A stretch of 38,394 nt of DNA. Origin: an uncultured Lachnospiraceae bacterium. Lineage in GTDB: Bacteria > Bacillota > Clostridia > Lachnospirales > Lachnospiraceae. The DNA is taken from assembly GCA_905199445.1 (NCBI GenBank), contig CAJKGK010000028.1, positions 1 to 38,394 on the forward strand. The letters are read 5' to 3'. Of this stretch, positions 8,495 to 16,058 are shown in pieces. Each line of letters starts with the position of its first letter. The first letter of the stretch is position 1. Made by a program: the position numbers and the translations under genes. Under the pieces are notes generated by a model, which was not told the DNA's origin, did no database searches, and worked only from the letters and a program-made list of their open reading frames with translations.

Positions 8495-8524
8495 GATGTC
8501 AAAAGCAACGGCACCTTTGACATC
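8495..8524. repeat. Perfect 9-bp inverted repeat between divergent genes
   Basis: GATGTCAAA (8495-8503) and TTTGACATC (8516-8524) are separated by 12 nt. The core TGTCAAAG recurs at 8446, inside the -35 of the regulator promoter. No U-tract follows on either strand, so an operator is more likely than a terminator. The right arm also supplies a TTGACA that could be the -35 of a plus-strand promoter for the DUF554 gene (TTGACA 8517-8522, 17 nt, TAAAAA 8540-8545). Confidence 0.5.
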
Positions 8525-8670
8525 AGCATCGTTTATACGTAAAAATAACTTAGATAAAAGATTCAAGGAAGGAGGCGCCACTTAAATCAACGATTAATAA
8601 CGTTCTGTATACAGATATTGAAAAAGAACTGTGCATCCATATTTAATCATCATTTGAGTGGCAGAAAAAA

Positions 8671-9351
8671 ATGATTGGAACACTTGCGAATACACTCACC
8701 ATCGCGATCGGCAGTGTTGTCGGCGGACTTCTAAATAAGGGGCTGCCAAAAAAGTATGAAACAGCTATGCTTAACGCCTGCGGCCTGGCCGCTTTTGGCG
8801 TGGGAATTAATGCGATTGCAGGCAATATGCCGGACAGTAAATATCCGGTTTTATTTATTGTCAGCCTTGTTCTGGGCAGTCTGATTGGAACTGGCCTGAA
8901 GCTGGATGACCGGTTAAACACTTTAATTAACCGGCATTCCAGCGGAAAACTGGGTCAAGGTATTGTCACTGGTGTGCTGATTTACTGCATCGGCTCCCTT
9001 TCCATTGTAGGGCCGGTAATGTCCGCCCTGAACAATGATCATACCTTTTTATTCACCAATGCTTCCCTGGATCTGGTGACCTCAACCGTTCTCGCATCAG
9101 CTTACGGACTGGGGATGCTGGTGTGCGCTCCGATTCTTTTTTTATGGCAGGGAAGTATTTATATGCTCACCAAATATGTGTGGGCAGATTTTTTCAGTCC
9201 TGAATTAATCTGTGAACTATGCATTGTGGGCGGATTTTTAATTGCCTGCACAGGATTGGGGATCTTGAATATAAAAAAATTCAAAGTGCTGGATATGCTC
9301 CCATGCCTGTTTATTCCTATCCTTTTTTTCATAGGAATAGCGATAATATAG
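8671..9351 (+). CDS. DUF554-family membrane protein, 226 aa
   Basis: A polytopic membrane protein with about six to seven hydrophobic segments and the family start MIGTLANTLTIAIGSVVGGLL. Further conserved blocks are GLAAFGVGINAIAG and GSLSIVGPVMSALNNDH. DUF554 members are of unknown function; some are annotated as possible transporters or as YdfK. It is the only plus-strand gene in the first 23 kb and is followed by a terminator. The ribosome binding site just before the ATG is weak (GAGTGGCAG), although a very strong AAGGAAGGAGG lies about 95 nt upstream without an obvious start codon. Confidence 0.88.
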   Translation: MIGTLANTLTIAIGSVVGGLLNKGLPKKYETAMLNACGLAAFGVGINAIAGNMPDSKYPVLFIVSLVLGSLIGTGLKLDDRLNTLINRHSSGKLGQGIVTGVLIYCIGSLSIVGPVMSALNNDHTFLFTNASLDLVTSTVLASAYGLGMLVCAPILFLWQGSIYMLTKYVWADFFSPELICELCIVGGFLIACTGLGILNIKKFKVLDMLPCLFIPILFFIGIAII

Positions 9352-9402
9352 AAAAAATCTTCTCCCAAATACCGAACAGCCCTTTTGATATACACAAAAA
9401 AC

Positions 9403-9472
9403 AAAATGAGACCGTTTCATACAAATCCGGAACCTTGAAAAAGCCAGGATTTTATGAAGCTGTCTCATTTTT
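9403..9472. terminator. Bidirectional terminator between DUF554 and DeoR genes
   Basis: AAAATGAGAC (9403-9412) pairs with GTCTCATTTT (9462-9471), and inner segments (TTTCATA with ATGAA; AAATCC with GGATTT) extend the stem with small internal loops. The plus strand ends in TTTTT, and the minus strand ends in TTTTGTTTTTTG. It serves both converging genes. Confidence 0.8.
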
Positions 9473-9527
9473 ACATGTCAGAAGTTAAAAACCGGTACGA
9501 ACCGTTCCGATTTGCCGTCTGAAATTT

Positions 9528-10289
9528 TCACGCATATATGCACTCAATTCCCAATGTTTTTAATGCTTCCAGCCACTGAGAGCCGGGATTTTCGTCCGTG
9601 ACAATTTTCGTCACATGATTCAGATCATCGATTTTTGTAAATGATATTTTATCAAACTTTGAACTATCCACAGCCAGAATTTTTTCATTGGCACATTCCA
9701 GCATGGTGGACTTCGTTTCCGCATGCATCTCACTGGAATCGGTAAAGCCTTTATCCAAATCGATTCCCTTGCAGGAAATAATCGCCTTATCCACATGGAA
9801 CGAATGAATCATTTTATCTGTATGCGGTCCTACCAAAGCCAGGGAACCCTGTTTTAAGATCCCACCAGTTGATAAAATATGCCAATTCTCAACATCATTT
9901 AGTTCAATGAGGATTTCAATGGAATTGGTAATCAGCGTAATATTTTTCTTGCTTTTAATCGCCTTTGCAATAAAAACTGCCGTAGAACTGGCGTCCAGCA
10001 TAATATGATCTCCGTCATTAATCTGAGCAGCAATCAGTTCTGCAATTTTTTGTTTCCCTGAAACATTTCTGTTTTTACGCACATTAAAAGGAAGATCAAT
10101 ATTATTATTCTCATTAAGAATGGCACCGCCATAGCTTTTAGTGACAAGGCCATCCTTTTCCATACGCTCCAGATCCCGGCGTATGGTCTCCTCGGATACT
10201 TTAAACATCCGGCTCAGTTCACTGACCACGACCCTGCGTTCGGTCTGTAGTTTTTCCATAATCATATTTCGTCGTTCAATCGCCAGCAT
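9528..10289 (-). CDS. DeoR/GlpR-family transcriptional regulator, 253 aa
   Basis: The N-terminal winged helix-turn-helix at residues 1-57 has the family signature (ERRVVVSELSRMFKVSEETIRRDLERME), followed by GGAI. The C-terminal DeoR sensor domain of the sugar-phosphate-isomerase fold follows (DHIMLDASSTAVFIAKAI, LITNSIEIL). These repressors respond to phosphorylated sugars. It is the last gene of the microcompartment operon, 13 nt after the pduT stop, so it is the best candidate for local control by a fucose or rhamnose pathway phosphosugar. Its operator is not proven; AACAAA-rich boxes at the two microcompartment promoters are candidates. Confidence 0.93.
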   Translation of the reverse strand: MLAIERRNMIMEKLQTERRVVVSELSRMFKVSEETIRRDLERMEKDGLVTKSYGGAILNENNNIDLPFNVRKNRNVSGKQKIAELIAAQINDGDHIMLDASSTAVFIAKAIKSKKNITLITNSIEILIELNDVENWHILSTGGILKQGSLALVGPHTDKMIHSFHVDKAIISCKGIDLDKGFTDSSEMHAETKSTMLECANEKILAVDSSKFDKISFTKIDDLNHVTKIVTDENPGSQWLEALKTLGIECIYA

Positions 10290-10302
10290 TTTTCAACCTT
10301 CT

Positions 10303-10851
10303 TTACAATATTGCTCTGCAGATTTTATCATCCGGATGGGCAATCACAGAAGAATCCAGATACATCCCCTTGGGTCCAACAGCTGCTCTGGCTCTTTCAA
10401 TAGCCGCCTCCACCGCAGCCACCTCACCGGTCAACATCAGATAGGATTTGCCGCACATACCTCTGGCAATACGCAGCTCGATTAAATCCACAATGGCTGT
10501 CTTGGCCGCCTCATCGGCAGCCACAATAATCGAAGATGCATCGTAAGTTTCCAGAATTCCCAGTGCGTTGATCTTTTCAATATTTGATGTCCCATAAATC
10601 GCCGGAAATATGGACTCGTGGGGATTGCCAAGGACAAAATCCCCGATCAGGTGGGTCCCATGCTGGGTCCTGGCCGTATCCACAGCAGCTTTGACCGAAC
10701 TTAAATCTCCGGTAATAATGACAATGTATTTACCCGGGCACACGGTCTGTGCTTCTATAATATCGATTTCCGATGTTTTTACCATCGTATCGGCAGCCAT
10801 TACTCCGGCCGATACCGTACGGTATTCCACCATTCCTATCGCTTTACTCAT
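10303..10851 (-). CDS. pduT: PduT-like tandem-domain BMC-T shell protein with Fe-S cysteine, 182 aa
   Basis: Two BMC domains in tandem (about residues 1-90 and 95-182) make this a pseudohexameric trimer. The first begins SKAIGMVEYRTVSAGVMAADTM. C38 in AQTVCPGKY is at the position of the cysteine that ligates the central [4Fe-4S] cluster in Salmonella PduT, and length matches PduT. The ORF is open 28 codons upstream, but family alignment favours 10851, which overlaps the pduS end by 8 bp. With PduS it may form a redox conduit across the shell. Confidence 0.9.
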   Translation of the reverse strand: MSKAIGMVEYRTVSAGVMAADTMVKTSEIDIIEAQTVCPGKYIVIITGDLSSVKAAVDTARTQHGTHLIGDFVLGNPHESIFPAIYGTSNIEKINALGILETYDASSIIVAADEAAKTAIVDLIELRIARGMCGKSYLMLTGEVAAVEAAIERARAAVGPKGMYLDSSVIAHPDDKICRAIL

Positions 10852-12238
10852 GATTTGTATCGTCCTTTCCTCTGACTGCATCAATAATGATATATTTTTC
10901 TGTAACCGTACGTACCCGGCCATCCACAGAAGCATGGATGCCCACGCTTAAGCCTTTGGACGGCGCTCCAATCATCTGTCCTGTGACAACCATGTCCCCC
11001 TCGGCGACAACCGGCCGCGCCGGTGCTCCGATATGCTGGGACAGCATGATCCGTACGTGATCAAAATGACCGGACAGAGTGTCTGTTCCCTGTATCCGTG
11101 TTTTCGTAACAACCCGATCATCCATAGGGGCATCCACATCATAGGGTGCCAAACCCAGTCTGGAAATAATTCTTTCCATGGGAACCCGTCTGTAATGCCT
11201 TGCCGGATGAACCGAACCGGATGAAACATCCTTTGGAACCGGAACCTTTGCGGCCCTTAAGCCATTTTTATATTCTGTCATCAGCGATCTGGGTGCCAGG
11301 CCCTGAGGGCAGGAATATAACTCACAAAGCCCACAGGAAGAGCAAAACATGGTATTTATAAAAATTTCCGTTTTCTGCACATCCTTGCAGGTTGCGGCCA
11401 GCATAAACTTATGAGGCTCCACCGGATGTCCCAACAAATGTCGGGGGCAAAGATCTGTACACATACTGCACTGGCAGCAGGCGGCTGCCGCTCTTTTTAA
11501 GTCCAGGGAAGCTTTACTTTTTTTACGCATTACCACCGGATGATTTTCGGGAAGCACAAGTATGGCATTGCTTGTCTTTGTGACAGGCTGGCTGCCGGAT
11601 ACAATATTTCCCATCATTGGGCCGCCCATCACATAAACCGGTCTGTCCACGGTTGCTCCGCCGGCCAGGGCCACGGTTTCATCTACAGTACAGCCCAGAG
11701 GCACTCTGAGCGTTACCGGATGTGCCACCTCTCCAACCACGGAAATCAGCTTATCTGTCACAGGATGTCCATCCTTAAGGGCTCTGTAAGCATTATAAAC
11801 CGTCTCCACATTCAGTACAGCCACACCGGCCTCAATAGGAAGACCACCAGGACGTACAACCTTGCCTGTGAGTTCGTAAATCAGCACAACCTCATCGCCG
11901 GCCGGATAAACCTCATCCAAAAGTCCCAGTCCAAGCTGAGGGAACTGATCAATATATGTATTTAAGGCGTCCACGGTTTTCGTGTAAACGCTCTTGATTC
12001 CGATGATCAGCTGCCTGGCATGAACCGCTTCACCGATTTTGGCAAAAGTGTCCATAATCTCCCAGGCATATTTTTCAAGCAGCTGCCGATGCAGCTTTAA
12101 CAGCGGTTCACATTCCGCACAGTTTAAAATGAGTATTTCGGCTTTTGCATCCAGCTTGGCATACGTAGGAAATCCGGCACCGCCGGCACCAACGATCCCA
12201 CAGGACTGCAAAAGATCCTGTAATTCTTTAATTTCCAT
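10844..12238 (-). CDS. pduS: PduS-like RnfC-type flavin/iron-sulfur oxidoreductase, 464 aa
   Basis: The protein has an N-terminal RnfC/NuoF-like flavin and NADH-binding domain (GIVGAGGAGFPTYAKL at residues 14-29, AECEPLL near 42). Two 4Fe-4S motifs follow: C254/255, C257, C260, C264 and C299, C302, C305, C310. A C-terminal lipoyl-like SLBB region ends the chain. In B12 loci PduS reduces cobalamin. Here the dehydratase is a glycyl radical enzyme, so a role in electron transfer or NAD recycling is more likely. It lies between pduN and pduT; the close association with PduT fits the known PduS-PduT pair. Confidence 0.93.
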   Translation of the reverse strand: MEIKELQDLLQSCGIVGAGGAGFPTYAKLDAKAEILILNCAECEPLLKLHRQLLEKYAWEIMDTFAKIGEAVHARQLIIGIKSVYTKTVDALNTYIDQFPQLGLGLLDEVYPAGDEVVLIYELTGKVVRPGGLPIEAGVAVLNVETVYNAYRALKDGHPVTDKLISVVGEVAHPVTLRVPLGCTVDETVALAGGATVDRPVYVMGGPMMGNIVSGSQPVTKTSNAILVLPENHPVVMRKKSKASLDLKRAAAACCQCSMCTDLCPRHLLGHPVEPHKFMLAATCKDVQKTEIFINTMFCSSCGLCELYSCPQGLAPRSLMTEYKNGLRAAKVPVPKDVSSGSVHPARHYRRVPMERIISRLGLAPYDVDAPMDDRVVTKTRIQGTDTLSGHFDHVRIMLSQHIGAPARPVVAEGDMVVTGQMIGAPSKGLSVGIHASVDGRVRTVTEKYIIIDAVRGKDDTNHE

Positions 12239-12244
12239 GGAAAT

Positions 12245-12511
12245 CTACTCCAGTCCTGTTCCATCGTCTATAATTCCCACAATTGCTGCATCCACAGGAG
12301 AATTTTCCTGTCCGCAGCCGATTCTTGCACTGCTGCCCTCAGCCACAAGTACAAAATCTCCAATTCCGGCACCCACATTATCAATGGCCACCAGACGGCT
12401 CTGGCCTGCATTCATCATGCGCACAGGCTCTACAATCATAAATTTATTTCCGATTAAATTTTCATTTTTTCTGGTGGAGACAACACTCCCTACCACTTTT
12501 CCTATGATCAT
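12245..12511 (-). CDS. pduN: EutN/CcmL-type BMC-P vertex protein, 88 aa
   Basis: Pentameric shell vertex protein. The start MIIGKVVGSVVSTRKNENL and the motifs FMIVEPV, AIDNVGAGIGDFVLVAEGSSAR and DAAIVGIID are characteristic of the EutN/CcmL/PduN family. Length is normal. It is the only BMC-P gene in the window and would close the twelve vertices of the shell. It is separated from pduL by a hairpin. Confidence 0.95.
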   Translation of the reverse strand: MIIGKVVGSVVSTRKNENLIGNKFMIVEPVRMMNAGQSRLVAIDNVGAGIGDFVLVAEGSSARIGCGQENSPVDAAIVGIIDDGTGLE

Positions 12512-12569
12512 ACAATGCTTCCTTTCACCGCATATTGGGACTTCGCAGTTTACATTATTTTACAGATAT

Positions 12570-12598
12570 CTGGGGCAAAAAAAATCCTTTGCCCCCAG
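12570..12598 (-). other. Intercistronic hairpin between pduL and pduN
   Basis: CTGGGGCAAA (12570-12579) pairs with TTTGCCCCCAG (12588-12598) with one bulged C. On the coding (minus) strand no U-tract follows, so it is more likely an mRNA processing or stabilising element than a full terminator. Confidence 0.6.
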
Positions 12599-12614
12599 CA
12601 TTTTTTAAGGCATA

Positions 12615-13262
12615 TTACTTTATAATTCTGACAGCATCGCCTGTAGTCAGGCATGCTGCATTAGCCTCGTCTGTATCAATGTGCATTTCAAGAGTAAAAC
12701 TGTCGTCCACACGAATCTGCACATGATTAAAAATTGCCCCCCGCTCATTTTCCGCACGGACAGATACAACATCACCGTCACTTACACCGGCAGCCAGCGC
12801 ATCGGCTGGTGACATATGAATATGGCGTTTGGCAATAATACAGCCCTCTTTAAGATACACGGCCCCTTTAGGCCCTACCAGGGCAATGGGTGCTGAACCG
12901 GCAATATTTCCGGACTCCCGAATCGGCGCCTTAATTCCCAGCTTCATGGCATCCGTGGAAGCAATCTCCACCTGCGAGGCCTTTCTCACCGGCCCAAGAA
13001 TACGCACATTCTCAATGGCTCTCAGTTTTAATCCAACAATAGTGACCTGCTCATTGGAGGCAAACTGACCGCCCATCAGTTCCTTTTTCTTTGTCAGCTT
13101 ATATCCCTCTCCAAAAAGGATATCCACATGTTCCTGAGTCAGATGAACATGTCTTGCGGATACGCCCACAGGCACCATATATCCATTTTCTTTGGAAGCG
13201 GTCGCCTTCAGAGATTCAAGAACCATTTTTGTAATCATTTCTATAGACTGATTATCCATCAT
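12615..13262 (-). CDS. pduL: Phosphate propanoyltransferase PduL, 215 aa, with encapsulation peptide
   Basis: PduL converts propionyl-CoA and phosphate to propionyl phosphate and regenerates CoA inside the compartment. It has the two zinc-binding motifs SARHVHL (H38, H40) and KRHIHMS (H147, H149), and GPVRKASQVEIA. The N-terminal amphipathic segment DNQSIEMITKMVLESLK is an encapsulation peptide, joined to the core by a short linker. The frame opens at 13280, but the only ribosome binding site (GCAGGTG) precedes the double ATG at 13262/13259, so that start is preferred. No acetate/propionate kinase is present in the window. Confidence 0.94.
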   Translation of the reverse strand: MMDNQSIEMITKMVLESLKATASKENGYMVPVGVSARHVHLTQEHVDILFGEGYKLTKKKELMGGQFASNEQVTIVGLKLRAIENVRILGPVRKASQVEIASTDAMKLGIKAPIRESGNIAGSAPIALVGPKGAVYLKEGCIIAKRHIHMSPADALAAGVSDGDVVSVRAENERGAIFNHVQIRVDDSFTLEMHIDTDEANAACLTTGDAVRIIK

Positions 13263-13289
13263 TGACACCTGCTTTGTCATTTATAATTT

Positions 13290-13314
13290 CGGGGGCATCT
13301 TTTTGATGCCCCCG
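13290..13314 (-). other. Perfect 10-bp hairpin just upstream of pduL
   Basis: CGGGGGCATC (13290-13299) pairs with GATGCCCCCG (13305-13314) around a TTTTT loop. It sits between the extended BMC-H gene and pduL. On the minus strand it is not followed by a U-tract, so it is probably a partial attenuator, a processing site or a 3'-end stabiliser. Confidence 0.7.
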
Positions 13315-13335
13315 TTTTGGTTAATGATGACAGCA

Positions 13336-13352
13336 GCCGGCCAAAAGCCGGC
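13336..13352 (-). other. Small GC-rich hairpin after the extended BMC-H gene
   Basis: GCCGGC (13336-13341) pairs with GCCGGC (13347-13352) around a 5-nt loop, 9 nt after the BMC-H stop and in tandem with the hairpin at 13290. Confidence 0.55.
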
Positions 13353-13360
13353 ATACAGTC

Positions 13361-13828
13361 TTATTTTAATTCCGGAAGAATCTTCTCCACATCTGTATGA
13401 GGTCTTGGAATGACATGCGTCGCTACAAGCTCACCAAGCTTTGATGCATTGGCGCTTCCGGCTTCCACGGCAGCCTTTACGGCGCCTACATCTCCGCGAA
13501 CCATGACACTCACCAGTCCGGATCCGATTTTTTCTGTTCCTACTAATACAACATTGGCAGCCTTTAACATCGCATCTGCGGCTTCAATCGCTGCGACAAG
13601 GCCTCTTGTTTCCACCATACCTAATGCTTCCTGTGCCATTTTCTTTTCCTCCTTTATACTGGCAGCGACCTTATGTCCACTGCCGCCTGCAGCCGATGCT
13701 GCTTTTTTTCTTGTTGCTTTCTTTGTCACAGCCGTTTTTTCAGATAACGTTTCACTGGCTGCGTTCCTAGTCGGTTTATTACCGGATACATTTTTTTGCT
13801 CACCGGATACGTTCTTTTCGTCCGCCAT
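13361..13828 (-). CDS. BMC-H shell protein with 63-residue N-terminal extension and internal start
   Basis: Residues 64-155 are a canonical PduA/PduJ-like BMC-H domain (MAQEALGMVETRGLVAAIEAADAM). In front is a 63-residue low-complexity segment rich in Lys, Ala, Ser and Thr, with a short repeat (KNVSGEQKNVSGNK) and no recognisable fold. Both possible starts have strong ribosome binding sites: TAGGAGG 9 nt before 13828, and AAAGGAGG before the internal ATG at 13639, where the same bases encode the IKEEKK end of the extension. Two isoforms from one gene are therefore likely, as known for PduB/PduB'. The domain is nearly identical to the product of 14145-14420. Confidence 0.9.
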   Translation of the reverse strand: MADEKNVSGEQKNVSGNKPTRNAASETLSEKTAVTKKATRKKAASAAGGSGHKVAASIKEEKKMAQEALGMVETRGLVAAIEAADAMLKAANVVLVGTEKIGSGLVSVMVRGDVGAVKAAVEAGSANASKLGELVATHVIPRPHTDVEKILPELK

Positions 13829-13840
13829 ATGTAAAGCCTC

Positions 13841-14128
13841 CTACTTTTTAAGCCGGCTGGCACTTTTTTGTACCATCTTTACGGTTTCCTCATGTGGATT
13901 TGCAATGACTGCATAAGCCACAGGCTTTTTAATGGCACGGGTGCGCGCGGTTTCCACAGCCTGAGTCACGCTGGAGACATCGCCCTGTACAATGATCGTC
14001 ACAAGACGCCCGCCAAGCTTACGTTCCCACGAAACGAACGCCACGTCTGCAGTTTTGCACATCAGATCCAGCGCATCCACAGCTGCCGTGACACCGGATA
14101 TCTCTATAAATCCATATGACTGTCCCAT
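13841..14128 (-). CDS. BMC-H shell protein, divergent paralogue, 95 aa
   Basis: A single BMC domain starts MGQSYGFIEISGVTAAVDALDLM, with the strand-loop KLGGRLVTIIVQGDVSSVTQAVETA and the C-terminal NPHEETVKMV. The pore region differs from the two canonical BMC-H proteins of this locus: KLGGRLVT replaces KIGSGLV. It could therefore have different permeability. It lies 12 nt before the extended BMC-H start and 16 nt after its upstream neighbour, clearly in the same operon. Confidence 0.93.
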   Translation of the reverse strand: MGQSYGFIEISGVTAAVDALDLMCKTADVAFVSWERKLGGRLVTIIVQGDVSSVTQAVETARTRAIKKPVAYAVIANPHEETVKMVQKSASRLKK

Positions 14129-14144
14129 TTATTTAATCTCCCGT

Positions 14145-14420
14145 TTAGATTGTCGGCAGGATTTTCTCCACATCTGTATGAGGTCTTGGAATGACATGAA
14201 CAGCGACAAGTTCACCCAGTCTCTGTGCGGCTGTGGAGCCGGCTTCTGTCGCTGCCTTTACGGCGCCTACATCTCCGCGAACCATCACCGTTACAAGTCC
14301 GGATCCGATTTTTTCTGTTCCGATCAGTGTAACCTCTGCGGATTTAACCATTGCATCTGCAGCTTCGATTGCTGCTGTAAGTCCTCTTGTCTCTACCATT
14401 CCTAATGCCTGCTGTACCAT
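14145..14420 (-). CDS. Canonical PduA/PduJ-like BMC-H shell protein, 91 aa
   Basis: A standard hexameric shell protein (QQALGMVETRGLTAAIEAADAM, KIGSGLVTVMVRGDVGAVKAA, HVIPRPHTDVEKILP). It has the pore motif KIGSG seen in PduA and PduJ. It is probably a main facet component. Both protein and DNA are very close to the core of the 13361-13828 gene, including a stretch of more than 30 identical bases near each 3' end, which indicates a recent tandem duplication. Confidence 0.96.
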   Translation of the reverse strand: MVQQALGMVETRGLTAAIEAADAMVKSAEVTLIGTEKIGSGLVTVMVRGDVGAVKAATEAGSTAAQRLGELVAVHVIPRPHTDVEKILPTI

Positions 14421-14504
14421 TTTATATTCCTCCTGAATTTCAATGTTTTATATTCTTTATTTTACACAAATTTCAAGCTGCCGACAACGGCTTTTTGTGC
14501 CGGA

Positions 14505-14828
14505 TCAGCTTTTATCAAGTCCGCTTAATTTAAGCATTTTTTCCGTATCTTCTTCCGGACGGGCAATGATATGCTTTGCCACGACTCCGGAAATGCCTTC
14601 AGCCGCTTTAGCGCCTGCCTCCAGTGCCGCTTTGACATCTTCCACACTGCCCCGGTATTTAACCATGACAATCAGCGGAACGGGAAGGGCATCGGCATTG
14701 GCCGGTTTATTTTTATCAAAGGTTTCCAGTGTAACATCTGCAGCCTTACAGCCTGCATCTCCGGCCACAAAAGCCGCCGTCAGTCCGAAAACCTCAAGAA
14801 TGCCTACCGCCTGTGCCATCGTGCTCAC
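14505..14828 (-). CDS. BMC-H shell protein with a loop insertion, 107 aa
   Basis: The start AQAVGILEVFGLTAAFVAGDAGCKAADVTLETF and the end GVVAKHIIARPEEDTEKML are BMC-like. The loop after the second strand is longer than usual (DKNKPANADALPVPL, near residues 38-52), and the pore-loop sequence is replaced by KYRGSVEDV. The chain is about 12-15 residues longer than its paralogues. The insertion probably changes the central pore or the concave face. It follows the alcohol dehydrogenase gene by 11 nt. Confidence 0.9.
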   Translation of the reverse strand: MSTMAQAVGILEVFGLTAAFVAGDAGCKAADVTLETFDKNKPANADALPVPLIVMVKYRGSVEDVKAALEAGAKAAEGISGVVAKHIIARPEEDTEKMLKLSGLDKS

Positions 14829-14839
14829 TCCTGTCTGTA

Positions 14840-16042
14840 TTACTGATTAATAATGGCAATCTTTAAACCTGTCATCGCCAGATTGGTTTTAAAACCTTCG
14901 TTAATCTGTTCCAGCGGATATGTATGGGTAATCAACTCATCTATAGGAAGTCCAATGCCCTTAGCCCGCTTGAGGAAATCAAAGGTTGTCGCATAATCTC
15001 TCAGTGTGTACACCCATGAACCCACAATCGTCAGTTCCTTGGAGCAGATATCGAAATGCGGATTAATCGTGGCATCACCGCCATTGATGAAAAATCCCAG
15101 TTCACACAAACCACCGCCGTTGCGGATAAATTTATAAATATTGGAATGTGCTGCAGGTGAACCTGTACACTGGAAACCAAAGTCTGCCGGATAACCGCCA
15201 AAAGCAGTTTCCACGGCCTTTGCCAGTGCTTCGATACCCTGGTGCTCCTTAAAGTTAACCGTCTGTCCGGCTCCCATCTTTCTGGCAAAATCCAGACGTT
15301 TGGCTTCCCCGTCCACGGCCACAATATGCTCAATACCCATGGTTCTAAGCACTGCAATGCAAATCAGGCCAATGGGACCACAGCCCTGAACAACCACACG
15401 GCTGTTAAATCTTAAAATACCTGTGGATTTGGCTCGCTCTACAGCATGAACCAACACTGCACACGGTTCGATTAGAACTCTGGAATACAGATCCAACTCG
15501 CTGACATTAAATACGGTGGAGCCCTTACGGATTAAAATATAATCGGCGAACCATCCGTTTAAATGAACATCATCATCAGGAAGAAGGCCATATACATCGG
15601 CACCGCCAACGTTTTGTTTATTTAAATCAAACATGGTAATATCCGGATTATCTTTAAAGATCATACAGGTTACAACCTTATCGCCCAGAGCCAAGGGCTT
15701 GCCTGCACTGTCCTTTTTAACGTTTTTACCCATTTTAACGATTTCACCGGTGCCTTCATGACCCAGAGCCACAGGAATCAGGCCAAAGGGATCTCTCTTA
15801 TATTCATGAGCGTCTGTCCCACAAATGCCACAGCCTTCCACCTTCACTAAAATATCATCATCGCCTACTTCAGGCATGGGAAATTCTTTGATTTCAAAAT
15901 TTTCCAGAGATGTAAGCATGGCCACATGAGCGGTTTTAGGAATCTGTGTATCTCCGGAACCGGTCTTTGCGCCTGCCTGACCATTCATTCCGGCCAGAAC
16001 CTGTTTTACAATCTCTTCTATATTAACTGAATTCATATCCAT
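14840..16042 (-). CDS. Zinc-type alcohol dehydrogenase (MDR) with N-terminal encapsulation peptide, 400 aa
   Basis: Probably reduces propionaldehyde to propanol (or lactaldehyde to propanediol) and regenerates NAD+ within the compartment. Residues 4-19 (NSVNIEEIVKQVLAGM) form an amphipathic encapsulation helix, followed by a Gly/Ala linker. The core is a medium-chain dehydrogenase with catalytic zinc ligands C74 (GICGTD) and H95-E96 (LGHEGTGE), and a Rossmann motif VQGCGPIGL. The four-cysteine structural zinc lobe of typical members is not seen. This differs from the iron-type PduQ of Salmonella. It lies 16 nt after the PduP gene. Confidence 0.93.
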   Translation of the reverse strand: MDMNSVNIEEIVKQVLAGMNGQAGAKTGSGDTQIPKTAHVAMLTSLENFEIKEFPMPEVGDDDILVKVEGCGICGTDAHEYKRDPFGLIPVALGHEGTGEIVKMGKNVKKDSAGKPLALGDKVVTCMIFKDNPDITMFDLNKQNVGGADVYGLLPDDDVHLNGWFADYILIRKGSTVFNVSELDLYSRVLIEPCAVLVHAVERAKSTGILRFNSRVVVQGCGPIGLICIAVLRTMGIEHIVAVDGEAKRLDFARKMGAGQTVNFKEHQGIEALAKAVETAFGGYPADFGFQCTGSPAAHSNIYKFIRNGGGLCELGFFINGGDATINPHFDICSKELTIVGSWVYTLRDYATTFDFLKRAKGIGLPIDELITHTYPLEQINEGFKTNLAMTGLKIAIINQ

Positions 16043-16058
16043 GGGATATACCTCCTCA

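Noticed and set aside
9403..9472. MITE or other small mobile element
   Set aside because: The long hairpin lies between convergent genes, ends in T-runs on both strands and has no target-site duplication.
13290..13314. Full intrinsic terminator before pduL
   Set aside because: The only T-run downstream is on the plus strand, where there is no gene to terminate; operon continuity is expected on the minus strand.
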